Positions 25,260 through 32,746 are shown, counted from the stretch's first letter. The stretch is DNA of 40,359 nucleotides from Gammaproteobacteria bacterium (GCA_003132425.1 PKXS01000016.1:3994-44352); one strand, 5' to 3'. The notes: generated from the letters alone by a model not told the origin. Numbers and translations: made by a program.

Positions 25260-26717
25260 TCAGGCCTCGTGCGCGCGCAGAAAGCGGAAGAACTCGACGC
25301 CTTCGCGCAGCCGCCGTTTCATCATGTCCCAGCTCGTCAGCATTTCCTTGACGATCTCCCAAACCTTGCTCGGCCGGAAGTAGAAGCGCCGATAAAAGAC
25401 TTCCATGCTGTGAAAAATTTCCTCTTTCGACAGGTGTGGATAACTGATGGCGGCCAGCTGCACGCCCTTGTCGTTGACCAGATTGACGGCGTCGTTCTCC
25501 TGCAGCCAGCCGTTGTCGATCGCTTGCTTGTACAGCGTGGTGCCCGGATACGGCGCGGCGAGGGACACCTGAATCGTGTGCGGATTGATCTCTTTGGCGA
25601 AATTGATCGTTTTCTCGATCGTTTCCGTAGTCTCACCCGGCAGCCCCAGGATGAAGGTGCCATGGATCAGGATACCGAGTTTGCGGCAATCGTTGGTGAA
25701 GCGCCGCGCAATATCGGTGCGCAGCCCCTTCTTGATGTTGTGCAGGATCTGATCGTCACCCGATTCATAGCCGACCAGCAGCAGGCGCAGACCATTGTCC
25801 TTCATCACCTTCAAGGTGTTGTAGGGCACATTGGCCTTGGCGTTGCAGCTCCAGGTCATGCCGAGCGAGCCCATGCCGCGCGCAATCGCTTCGACGCGCG
25901 GCAAACTGGAGGAGTCGGTGAAGGTATCGTCATCGAACATGATCTCCTTCACTTCCGGCATGTTCTGTTTGATCCACTTCACCTCGGCGATGACGTTCTC
26001 GGCGGAGCGCACCCGGTAGCGGTGGCCGCCGACGGTCTGCGGCCACAGGCAGAACGTGCATTTCGAACGGCAGCCGCGGCCCGTGTAGAAGCTGACGTAA
26101 GGATGCAATAGATAGCCAATGTAGTAGTTTTCGACCTTAAGATCGCGCTGGTAGACCGGAGCGACGAATGGCAGCTCGTCCATGTTCTCGACGATCGCGC
26201 GCGGCAGATTGTGCACGATGCGGCCGTCCTCGCCGCGGTAAGAGAGTCCCTTGATATCCTTCAACGGCAGGCCATCGGCAACTTCCTTGCAGGTGTAGTC
26301 GAATTCCTCCCGGCAGACGAAATCCACCGCGGTAGTGGCATTCAGCGAACCTTCCGGGTCGACCATGGTCTTGGCACCGACAAGGCCGATCCTGATGTTT
26401 GGATTGTCCTGTTTCAGGAGCTCGGCAAACTTGGCATCGGTCGGAAACGACGGGGTGCTCGTGTGCATGATGACGAGGCCGTAGCCGCGCGCGATTTCGC
26501 GGGTCTGCTCGACCGTTAGCTCATCGGCCGGGGCATCGAGCACACGGGAGTTCGGCACCAGCGCAGCCGGCTGCGCCAGCCAGGTCGGAAACCAGAACGA
26601 TTTGACCTCGCGTTTGGCTTGGTAGCGCGAACCCGCGCCGCCGTCGAAGCCGTCAAACGAGGGTGCCTGCAGAAACAGCGTCTTCAGCGCTTGCTCTGAG
26701 GGCGAAGGGGAAGTCAT
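25260..26717 (-). CDS. hpnJ: Hopanoid biosynthesis radical SAM protein HpnJ
   Basis: A 485-residue B12-binding-like/radical SAM enzyme. The N-terminal FLQAPSFDGFDGGAGSRYQ and FWFPTWLAQPAAL are characteristic of HpnJ. The [4Fe-4S] motif is Cys216, Cys220, Cys223 (CRSKCTFC), and MFDDDTFTDS and ILGLPGETTETIEKT are standard radical SAM segments. HpnJ is reported to make the cyclitol ether head group of bacteriohopanepolyols from the ribose-derived precursor. ATG 26717 has GAGG eight bases upstream. It is the first gene of the hpnJ-hpnI-hpnL set, all leftward and closely spaced. Confidence 0.93.
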   Translation of the reverse strand: MTSPSPSEQALKTLFLQAPSFDGFDGGAGSRYQAKREVKSFWFPTWLAQPAALVPNSRVLDAPADELTVEQTREIARGYGLVIMHTSTPSFPTDAKFAELLKQDNPNIRIGLVGAKTMVDPEGSLNATTAVDFVCREEFDYTCKEVADGLPLKDIKGLSYRGEDGRIVHNLPRAIVENMDELPFVAPVYQRDLKVENYYIGYLLHPYVSFYTGRGCRSKCTFCLWPQTVGGHRYRVRSAENVIAEVKWIKQNMPEVKEIMFDDDTFTDSSSLPRVEAIARGMGSLGMTWSCNAKANVPYNTLKVMKDNGLRLLLVGYESGDDQILHNIKKGLRTDIARRFTNDCRKLGILIHGTFILGLPGETTETIEKTINFAKEINPHTIQVSLAAPYPGTTLYKQAIDNGWLQENDAVNLVNDKGVQLAAISYPHLSKEEIFHSMEVFYRRFYFRPSKVWEIVKEMLTSWDMMKRRLREGVEFFRFLRAHEA

Positions 26718-27046
26718 TTACGGGCCTCGCAGGAATTTGGCATCGTGTCACACGGAATTCAAAAAGCTCACACTACAGCTCACTCTCAACTGGAACAGGC
26801 TTTGCCTGCCACCGCGGATACCATGCGTACGGCTTGGTCCAACAAAGTACCCCGGATCATGATGCTAAGCAAGGCGAGCACCGTAGCCTCGGGCAGCCCG
26901 TGCCAGGCGCGCCGGACAGCGCGAAGAAGTCTCTGATAAACAAAGGCTTGTGTTCGGCGGCGCAACGGCACTTCGCCTGATAGACGGAAGTTGAGGCATC
27001 ATATGCGCTTGCCGAACAATCCATTCCCATAAGGGTTAAAACAATC
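26718..27046. other. Intergenic promoter region between hpnJ and the M1 aminopeptidase gene
   Basis: About 330 bases between two divergent genes. A leftward ORF at 26786-26971 (start MPLRRRTQAFVYQR, then a hydrophobic tail) has no family signature and is probably not a gene. AAGGG at about 27031 lies upstream of ATG 27047 at a long spacing. No riboswitch, tRNA or terminator was recognised. Confidence 0.4.
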
Positions 27047-29680
27047 ATGATTAATTTGCTGCGCTATCTACCGCTTGCCGCGTCCTGTCTGGTGCTCGCC
27101 GTGCCTGCCGGAGCTGAGGCGCCGTTTTCATTCGATGCCACCCCCGGACGACTTCCTAAGAACGTGGTGCCTGTCGATTACACGGTCGATATCGTCCCGG
27201 ATGCCAAGGCGCTGACCTTCTCCGGCACCGAGTCGGTGCTGCTGCATTTCCGTGCCTCGACCGCAACGGTGCAGTTCAATTCCCTCAACGAGAAGCTTCA
27301 TGACGTGCGTCTCGACGGCAAGCCGGTCAAGGGCATCGTATCGGACGACGATAAACAACTCACCACGGTGACAATGGCCGCACCAGCATCGATCGGCCGG
27401 CACACGCTGACATTCTCATACACCGGGAAAATAGAAACACAGCCGGTGGGCTTGTTTGCTCAACCCTATTCCGGAGCCAACGGCGCGAAGGGAGCGCTGC
27501 TTTCGACGCAGATGGAGGCAACTGACGCGCGCCGCATGTTCCCCTGCTGGGATGAGCCCGCCTTTCGGGCTACTTTCCAATTGCGCGCCACCGTGCCCGC
27601 TGCGTGGGCAACCGTCTCCAATATGCCGATTGCCACTCGAATCATGCACGGTAACCTCGCCACGACCACGTTCGAGCGTTCTCCAAAGATGCCGTCTTAC
27701 TTGGTCGAATTCACGGCGGGCGACATGGCGCAGATCAGCGCTGAGGTAGGCAAATTCAAATTCGGCGTTTGGGCGGTGCGCGGCCAGGAGAACGAAGGGC
27801 AAACGGCTTTGGCCAATGCAAAGCAAATCCTCGCCGACTACAACGATTATTTTGGCTATCGATTTCCGCTGCCCAAACTTGACTCAATCGCAATTCCGGG
27901 CGGCTTCACGGGAGCTATGGAAAATTGGGGTGCCATCACCTACAACGATCAGCTATTACTGGTGACCCCTGCCAGCACCATCGGCGATAAGCAGCAGGTG
28001 TACGCCGTCCAGGCGCACGAAATGGCGCATCAGTGGAACGGCGATCTGGTCACCATGGCATGGTGGGATGACATCTGGCTCAACGAGAGTTTCGCCTCAT
28101 GGATGGCCGCGAAGGAAACTGCGCTGCGCAATCCGGATTGGAAGTGGTGGGAGAACCAGGACGCGGACAAGGAAGGTGCGATGAATGCCGACGGGCGCGC
28201 GACCTCGCATGCGATTCAGCAGCATGTAAAGGATGAACTACAGGCGATGAACGCTTTCGATCCGCAGATCACTTACAGCAAGGGTCAGGCCATTTTACGC
28301 ATGTTCGAGGCGTACCTGGGCCCCGACGTTTTTCGCAGCGGCATTCGCAGTTACATAAAGGCGCGGGCGTTTTCAAACGCCACCACCGCGGATCTGTGGA
28401 ATGGTCTGAGCGCCGCAAGCGGCAAAAATGTCGGCAAGATCGCAGCCGACTGGACCGAGCAAGCCGGCTTCCCGTTGGTCATGGTCGCCGCTCACTGCGA
28501 TGCCAACGGCGCGCGCACCATCACACTATCGCAAAAGCGGTTTCTGCTGAGCGGGACCGATCCGAGCTCGTCACATTGGAATATCCCGCTGCAGATCCGC
28601 GCGGGAGAGCACGGATCACCGCAGAGCGTGATGCTGTCGAAGGACGGCCAGAGCGCCGCGGCCGGCCGCTGCGATGAACCATTGAGCGTCGATGCCGATG
28701 CGATCGGCTTTTATCGGGTGATGTATGACCCCGCGACACTCGCGGCCAATACGAAGAATTTCGGCCGCCTGGCCGATGCCGATCGCATCGCACTGCTGGA
28801 TGATCAATGGGCGCTGGTCGAATCCGGCGCCGCGCCGTTGCCCACCTATCTGACCCTTGCCTCCTCGATGGGCAAGGATCTGGATACGCGCGCGTGGGAT
28901 CAGATTGCGCACGCTCTCGAGACCGTCGAGTACGCCGAGCGGGGAACCGCAGGACACGATGCATTCGCCGCGTACGCCCGCTCCATTCTCAAGCCAGCAT
29001 TCGAACAAATCGGATGGGATGCAAAGGCCGGCGAAGCTCCCGATGTGCAGGAATTGCGGCGAAAACTCATCGGCGATCTAGGCGTCTGGGGCGACAAAGC
29101 CGTCATCGCCGAGTCGCGTAAGCGCTTCGCCGCATTCGTCACCGATCACAAGGCGATTACGCCGGACAGTCAAGCGGTTATTTTATCGGTGGTCGCGCAC
29201 TATGCCGATGCCGCGACCTTCGACCAGCTTCATGCAGTAGCGAAGGCGGCCGCCAACGAAACCGAGCTGGAGCGTTACTACATGGCAATGATGGATGTCG
29301 GCGATGCGGCTCTGGCCGAGCGCGCCGCAAAGATTGCGCTGTCGTCCGACATTCCGCCGCAGGCGGATTCATTGCGCCTACAGTTGGTCGGGGAGCTGGC
29401 CCGCCAGCACCAGCAATTATCCTGGAAGACCTTTACGGCCAACTCCGACATGTTGATGAAGCCCCAAACCTCCTTTGCGCCGCTGATCATTGCGCAGTAC
29501 ATACCCCCGGGTTACTGGAGCGGCGTGCCGCTGACGGAAGTGGAGAGCTGGGTGCGTGCACACGTGCCGGCGGAGATGTCGCCCGTCGTCGCTCGAGGCA
29601 TGGAAACGGCACGATTCAGGCTGGCTGAGAAGGCCGCTTTGGTACACGAGGCCGATAGCTTTCTTCACAAGGCAAGCTAA
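27047..29680 (+). CDS. Exported M1-family zinc aminopeptidase
   Basis: An 877-residue gluzincin aminopeptidase of the M1 family. A signal peptide (LLRYLPLAASCLVLAVPAGA) predicts export to the periplasm. The substrate-binding GAMEN motif (GGFTGAMENWG) precedes the zinc site HEMAH (His324, Glu325, His328) with the third ligand Glu347 in WLNESFASW, at the exact HExxH-x18-E spacing. The C-terminal half is the ERAP1-like helical domain. It would remove N-terminal residues from periplasmic peptides to feed amino acids. It stands alone between divergent hpnJ and the convergent integron integrase. Confidence 0.95.
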   Translation: MINLLRYLPLAASCLVLAVPAGAEAPFSFDATPGRLPKNVVPVDYTVDIVPDAKALTFSGTESVLLHFRASTATVQFNSLNEKLHDVRLDGKPVKGIVSDDDKQLTTVTMAAPASIGRHTLTFSYTGKIETQPVGLFAQPYSGANGAKGALLSTQMEATDARRMFPCWDEPAFRATFQLRATVPAAWATVSNMPIATRIMHGNLATTTFERSPKMPSYLVEFTAGDMAQISAEVGKFKFGVWAVRGQENEGQTALANAKQILADYNDYFGYRFPLPKLDSIAIPGGFTGAMENWGAITYNDQLLLVTPASTIGDKQQVYAVQAHEMAHQWNGDLVTMAWWDDIWLNESFASWMAAKETALRNPDWKWWENQDADKEGAMNADGRATSHAIQQHVKDELQAMNAFDPQITYSKGQAILRMFEAYLGPDVFRSGIRSYIKARAFSNATTADLWNGLSAASGKNVGKIAADWTEQAGFPLVMVAAHCDANGARTITLSQKRFLLSGTDPSSSHWNIPLQIRAGEHGSPQSVMLSKDGQSAAAGRCDEPLSVDADAIGFYRVMYDPATLAANTKNFGRLADADRIALLDDQWALVESGAAPLPTYLTLASSMGKDLDTRAWDQIAHALETVEYAERGTAGHDAFAAYARSILKPAFEQIGWDAKAGEAPDVQELRRKLIGDLGVWGDKAVIAESRKRFAAFVTDHKAITPDSQAVILSVVAHYADAATFDQLHAVAKAAANETELERYYMAMMDVGDAALAERAAKIALSSDIPPQADSLRLQLVGELARQHQQLSWKTFTANSDMLMKPQTSFAPLIIAQYIPPGYWSGVPLTEVESWVRAHVPAEMSPVVARGMETARFRLAEKAALVHEADSFLHKAS

Positions 29681-29760
29681 TCCGCGGGACGCCGAACCGT
29701 ACACCACTTGCGTCGCCGCGCCGCCCTCGGGCACGGCACTTGGCTCGGGAAGCCGAACGG

Positions 29761-30699
29761 TCATAGTTGCCGGTCCAAGGGACTCTTTACACCCATTGCC
29801 CTCTTTCCCAGGACATGGGTGTAAATCATGGTAGTCCTCACATCGGCGTGACCCAACAATTCCTGCACTGTGCGAATGTCGCAGCCAGCCTCGAGCAGGT
29901 GCGTTGCAAAGCAGTGCCGGAACGTATGACAGCTTGCCGGCTGTAGGATGCCCGCTTTGTGAACGGCAAGCTGCACGGCACGCTGCACGGTCTTTTCATG
30001 CTGATGGTGGCGAGCCGGACGGCCGGTATAAGCATCCTGGCAAAGCGAATCAGCTGGGAACACATACTGCCAACCCCACTGCACGGCGGCATTCGGGTAT
30101 TTACGCGCGAATGCCGTCGGCAGCGTAACGCCCGGCTCGCCTAGTTTGCGTTGCTGTTCGAAACGGACGTGGAGCTTGGCGAGATGCGCGCGAAGCGGAG
30201 CAATGATCATCGAGGGCAACACGGTAACGCGATCCTTACCACCCTTCGCGTCGCGGACAATCACTTCGCCCCGCTCAATGACAAGGTCCTTGATGCGAAG
30301 CCGCACCGCCTCCATCAATCGCAACCCGCTGGCGTAGAGCAAATTCGCAATCAGCCATGAAGTACCGTCAAGCTGAGCCAGCAGCGAGCGCACTTCGGCT
30401 GGACTGAGTACCCCGCGAAGCCGCTTCGGCCGCGACGCCCTAGTGACGTTCACCAGCCACGGCAGGTTCACGTCAAGTACCTGCCGGTCGAGAAATAATA
30501 GCGCCTGAAGCGCCTGGTTTTGCGTAGCCGCACTGACTCTGGCCTCAACCTCCCCCGATCCCATGTCGCGTGGATGCTTACGGCCATGAAACCTCACGTA
30601 GCGTCGAATCCAGTGAAGGTAAGCCTGTTCGGTTCGGAGCGCGAAGTGCCGGGTGCGCGTTTTCTCGCGCGACACCTCGAGCAAACCACGGCCCTCCAC
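29761..30699 (-). CDS. intI: Integron integrase IntI with a short in-frame N-domain gap
   Basis: A 312-residue tyrosine recombinase. Catalytic residues Arg127, Lys155, His258, Arg261, His284 and Tyr293 are present (SGLRLMEAVRL, AKGGKDR, CHTFRHCF, LLGHADVRTTMIYTHVL). The IntI-specific extra domain (LPTAFARKYPNAAVQWGWQYVF, about 193-214) separates it from XerC/D. Against IntI1, GSSEVEA is followed by about ten residues before VSVSTHRQAL; here GSGEVEA is followed by Arg and then VSAATQNQAL, so 9-10 residues of an N-domain helix are missing in frame. The GTG start at 30699 is used; a GTG at 30675 is possible. Its 5' end faces the cassettes as usual. Activity is uncertain because of the gap. Confidence 0.93.
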   Translation of the reverse strand: MEGRGLLEVSREKTRTRHFALRTEQAYLHWIRRYVRFHGRKHPRDMGSGEVEARVSAATQNQALQALLFLDRQVLDVNLPWLVNVTRASRPKRLRGVLSPAEVRSLLAQLDGTSWLIANLLYASGLRLMEAVRLRIKDLVIERGEVIVRDAKGGKDRVTVLPSMIIAPLRAHLAKLHVRFEQQRKLGEPGVTLPTAFARKYPNAAVQWGWQYVFPADSLCQDAYTGRPARHHQHEKTVQRAVQLAVHKAGILQPASCHTFRHCFATHLLEAGCDIRTVQELLGHADVRTTMIYTHVLGKRAMGVKSPLDRQL

Positions 30700-30828
30700 G
30701 ATGTATAATTGCTCCCCGGAGTGCTATGCAACACATTCGCAATCTGACCACAAGGAAATCAGGAAGTTGTCAGAATTCCAAGCACAATATTCAATGCATT
30801 TGACGCGTTTCACCCCCCCGTTTTTGTC

Positions 30829-30847
30829 GTCTAATTAATTGTTAGAC
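30829..30847 (+). other. Integron attI-like core site (cassette insertion point)
   Basis: GTCTAATTAATTGTTAGAC forms a near-perfect inverted repeat of the integrase core boxes (GTCTAAT on the left, GTTAGAC on the right, the latter fitting GTTRRRY). It lies between intI and the first cassette, and the first cassette gene begins five bases after it. Recombination would cut between G30841 and T30842. The rest of attI, upstream to about 30700, shows no clear direct repeats. Confidence 0.75.
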
Positions 30848-30851
30848 CAAC

Positions 30852-31160
30852 GTGAAGACTCGCCTCAAAATTGTTGCGTACTCAAAACGAGCGAAGTGGG
30901 TCATTTACCCAACTGCCATATTGGTAATGATCAATTTCATCGTGTTTGTTGTCGGGAGCGTTTACCTTGGCGGCGATGCTCTAAACGGTTATGTGCAGGC
31001 AGGCCATTATTTCCTGTGCGCACACGGACATTGCACCGAAGTATCGAGTGCAACGTGGCACTACAGTTATTGGCACGCCTACGCCTCAATGGGCGGCATT
31101 TTGCTAATGTTTGGTGAAGTAGCACTATTCTTGAACCTCGGGGACATTGAATGGAAGTAG
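30852..31160 (+). CDS. Cassette 1: small membrane protein of unknown function
   Basis: A 102-residue protein starting with GTG directly after the attI core, as is common for cassette genes. Two hydrophobic segments (WVIYPTAILVMINFIVFVV at about 16-34 and MGGILLMFGEVALFLNL near the end) flank a loop with two cysteines, histidines and aromatic residues (YFLCAHGHCTEVS, then TWHYSYWHAY). No family was recognised. The His/Cys-rich loop might face the periplasm and bind a metal or form a disulfide, which is inference. No promoter was seen; expression may depend on an integron promoter within or near intI. attC1 follows 52 bases after the stop. Confidence 0.7.
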   Translation: MKTRLKIVAYSKRAKWVIYPTAILVMINFIVFVVGSVYLGGDALNGYVQAGHYFLCAHGHCTEVSSATWHYSYWHAYASMGGILLMFGEVALFLNLGDIEWK

Positions 31161-31212
31161 GCTGCCCCGCCGCGAATGCCGTCTTGCAGACCCGCATTGA
31201 CGGTGGCCGTCG

Positions 31213-31340
31213 GTCTAACAATCGGATCGAGCGATCGCGGGTCGCGTCTTCGGTGAGCCAGGGAGGGAGTCGATGATCGGGATAAAGTGCCTTCGTTCGA
31301 GGCCGGTGAAGCCCCGCGTCGCTCAACCTCATCGTTAGTG
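31213..31340 (+). repeat. attC recombination site of cassette 1
   Basis: Starts with the R'' box GTCTAAC and ends with the R' box GTTAGTG (one base off GTTRRRY). The outer arms pair: CTAACAATCGGATCGAGCGA on the left is complementary, with small bulges, to the CGCTCAACCTCATCGTTAG arm on the right. Length is 128 bases. The insertion point is G31334/T31335. Confidence 0.85.
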
Positions 31341-31349
31341 GACGTGAAA

Positions 31350-31832
31350 ATGACCGTCACCGCCCGGATTCGTTTCGCGCTCACCGCGGTGATCCTGGCC
31401 GTGGTCTATTACTATTTGCTCGTTTACCTGGTCGGCTGGACGAGTGCGCAACAACGCCCCGGGTGGTGGCTCGCTGTTTTCCCCACCCGGCGGATTGGTG
31501 TGCTCGGCTGGTTGATCGCGCTTCATACATTCGCCGTTCTGTTGGCGGCCCTTCCTATCGCGGTCGCCGCGGTGGTCATTGCGCGGACAACAGCGGTACT
31601 GTTGGGTTTAACCGCCGCCGTACTCGCGACCGCCGCGGCCGTAGCTCCTTCGCTCAGTTCCGCTATTTGGCCCCTTATCTGGAACAATCATCCAATATTT
31701 TTCGTAACCGACCAAGTCAAGCTCATTGACGCTGTCCCTTTTATCGCCTGGGTGCTTCGGGCCGCGTCCTCTAACAATCGGTTCGAGCGATCGCGGGTGG
31801 CGTCTTCGGTGAGCCAGGGAGGGGGTCGATGA
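31350..31832 (+). CDS. Cassette 2: integral membrane protein whose C-terminus is encoded by attC
   Basis: A 160-residue protein, start ATG 31350 (GTG 31344 is an alternative), ten bases after the preceding attC. Three or four membrane segments are evident: FALTAVILAVVYYYLLVYLV, LGWLIALHTFAVLLAAL continuing into PIAVAAVVIA, and LLGLTAAVLATAAAVA. No known family was recognised. The frame has no stop before the attC and continues about 20 codons into it, giving a hydrophilic tail (SSNNRFERSRVASSVSQGGG) before TGA at 31830. The tail belongs to the recombination site, not the original gene, and similar tails would arise in any cassette gene entering this attC in that frame. Confidence 0.75.
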   Translation: MTVTARIRFALTAVILAVVYYYLLVYLVGWTSAQQRPGWWLAVFPTRRIGVLGWLIALHTFAVLLAALPIAVAAVVIARTTAVLLGLTAAVLATAAAVAPSLSSAIWPLIWNNHPIFFVTDQVKLIDAVPFIAWVLRAASSNNRFERSRVASSVSQGGGR

Positions 31833-31896
31833 TCGAGATAAACCGGTTTCGTTTATCGTCGGCGCATACCCGCGTCGCTCAGCCTCATTGTTAGAC
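31769..31896 (+). repeat. attC recombination site of cassette 2
   Basis: Runs from CTCTAAC (R'', first base off consensus) to GTTAGAC (R', full consensus), 128 bases. The left half is nearly identical to attC1 and attC3 (CTAACAATCGGTTCGAGCGA, then GGCGTCTTCGGTGAGCCA); the central loop side differs. It overlaps the 3' end of the cassette 2 gene. The insertion point is G31890/T31891. Confidence 0.87.
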
Positions 31897-31910
31897 GACC
31901 ATTTAGCGTC

Positions 31911-31938
31911 TTGACGTTATAGCGTTTTCCGGTATATT
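31911..31938 (+). promoter_or_regulatory. Cassette-internal sigma-70-type promoter of the toxin-antitoxin pair
   Basis: TTGACG at 31911-31916 and TATATT at 31933-31938 with a 16-base spacer. The antitoxin ATG begins seven bases after the -10 box, about where transcription would start, so the message may be leaderless. No Shine-Dalgarno sequence fits in between. A promoter inside a cassette is expected for a toxin-antitoxin module, which must be expressed at any array position. Confidence 0.65.
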
Positions 31939-31944
31939 GATGCT

Positions 31945-32175
31945 ATGGAAAACTCTAAGCGCGTAACCGTCTATTTCGATTCCGACGTTCACAAGGCGCT
32001 GCGCCTCCGGGCTGCCGCGTCCGATCGTTCCGTATCGGAAATGGTCAATGACGCAGTGCGTGTGAGCCTTGCGGAAGACGCCTCTGATCTTCACGCTTTT
32101 TCCGAGCGGCGAAACGAAAAGAGTGTCTCGTTTGAGTCCTTCATTAGCGGCATGAAGCGGCGTGGCCAATTATAG
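31945..32175 (+). CDS. Cassette 3: ribbon-helix-helix antitoxin
   Basis: A 76-residue protein with an N-terminal ribbon-helix-helix DNA-binding fold: strand KRVTVYFDSD, then helix HKALRLRAAASDRSVSEMVNDAVRVSL in pieces. This is followed by an acidic/polar C-terminal segment (EDASDLHAFSERRNEKSVSF) that would wrap the toxin. It probably represses its own promoter at 31911-31938. The stop overlaps the start of the RelE/ParE-like gene by 14 bases, the usual antitoxin-first arrangement. It is a CopG-type fold rather than a RelB Phd-like fold, judged by eye. Confidence 0.87.
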   Translation: MENSKRVTVYFDSDVHKALRLRAAASDRSVSEMVNDAVRVSLAEDASDLHAFSERRNEKSVSFESFISGMKRRGQL

Positions 32176-32425
32176 GCTTCTGGTAAAGCCCTCGGCCGCT
32201 AAGGAGATTGAGAAGGTCGGCTCTAAAAACGACCGTCGGCGCATTGTCGAGCAGATCGGGGGTTTGGCCGCGGAACCTCGACCAAGCGGCGCGGAAAAAC
32301 TCGCCGGGTACGACGACCGGTATCGCGCGCGTCAAGGTGACTATCGAATCGTATATTTGATTGACGACTCGCGTTTGGAGGTCACAATATTCAAAGTCGG
32401 ACATCGCAAAGACGTGTACCGTTGA
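32162..32425 (+). CDS. Cassette 3: RelE/ParE-superfamily toxin
   Basis: An 87-residue toxin with the compact RelE/ParE fold: YRLLVKPSAAKEIEKV at the N-terminus, LAGYDDRYRARQGDYRIVYLID in the core and VTIFKVGHRKDVYR at the end. The core Arg (YRARQGDYRIVY) and C-terminal HRKDVYR resemble mRNA-cleaving RelE members more than gyrase-poisoning ParE, so ribosome-dependent mRNA interference is the better guess. The start is GTG 32162, overlapping the antitoxin end, so translation is coupled. attC3 begins three bases after the stop. It is likely to stabilise the cassette array by post-segregational killing, as proposed for other chromosomal integrons. Confidence 0.9.
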   Translation: MANYRLLVKPSAAKEIEKVGSKNDRRRIVEQIGGLAAEPRPSGAEKLAGYDDRYRARQGDYRIVYLIDDSRLEVTIFKVGHRKDVYR

Positions 32426-32428
32426 CTC

Positions 32429-32557
32429 GTCTAACAATCGGTTCGAGCGATCGCGGGGCTGCGTCTTCGGTGGGCCAAGGAGGGAGTGGGTGTTCTAGAT
32501 AAACTGCCTTCGTTTTGGGTCTCCGCAACTTCACGTCGCTCAATCTCATCGTTAGAC
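32429..32557 (+). repeat. attC recombination site of cassette 3
   Basis: Runs from GTCTAAC to GTTAGAC, both full consensus, 129 bases. The left arm CTAACAATCGGTTCGAGCGA equals attC2, and the right arm GTCGCTCAATCTCATCG pairs with it with small bulges. It marks the right end of the recognisable array; no further attC was found between it and the acyl-CoA dehydrogenase gene. Confidence 0.87.
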
Positions 32558-32746
32558 GCCTTATTCGCGTTGACCGGGCCGACGTGCTCTGAAACGATCT
32601 GTTTCTGACATTTGATCGCCTGGTTCAGTTTGAGTATACCAACCATCGCGACGCATGGCAGCGAGATGGCCGCCCACGCGGGTTCTTCTGGCGTGCCAAG
32701 GAGTGCACCTGGTCCAGCGGCATAGCGACGCAGCGGCTTTTGAACC
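32558..32746. other. Integron right flank with a possible leftward gene fragment
   Basis: About 190 bases between attC3 and the acyl-CoA dehydrogenase 3' end. A leftward open frame reads ALLGTPEEPAWAAISLPC, then MVGILKLNQAIKCQKQI, and continues through attC3 to TAG at 32431. Its upstream part has no start and merges into the dehydrogenase region. It may be a truncated, reverse-oriented cassette gene or chance. No attC closes it on the right. Confidence 0.35.

Larger units (their letters stand above)
29761..32557. mobile_element. Small chromosomal integron (intI, attI-like site, three cassettes)
   Basis: The element consists of a leftward integron integrase, an attI-like core site at its 5' side, and three rightward cassettes each closed by an attC of about 128 bp. 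The attC sites share a long common left arm (starting CTAACAATCGG then TCGAGCGATCGCGGG) and a common right arm (GTCGCTCA followed by CTCATCGTTAG or a close variant). Such likeness is typical of sedentary chromosomal integrons. No transposase or resolvase genes flank it. It sits between an aminopeptidase gene and a beta-oxidation operon. Confidence 0.93.

Noticed and set aside
26786-26971. Leftward 61-residue ORF upstream of hpnJ
   Set aside because: No ribosome site, no recognisable domain and an arginine-rich start typical of chance GC-rich frames.
29761-30699. Reading the recombinase as a XerC/XerD or phage integrase
   Set aside because: The LPTAFARKYPNAAVQWGW insert and adjacent attI/attC sites are specific to integron integrases.
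30700-30712. TATAAT-like box beside the intI start as the cassette promoter
   Set aside because: No acceptable -35 box lies 16-18 bases upstream on the rightward strand, and on the leftward strand the box sits too close to the GTG start.
31213-32557. CRISPR-like repeat array from the three similar 128-base elements
   Set aside because: The repeats are far too long, unevenly spaced, separated by genes, and carry the RYYYAAC/GTTRRRY boxes of attC sites.
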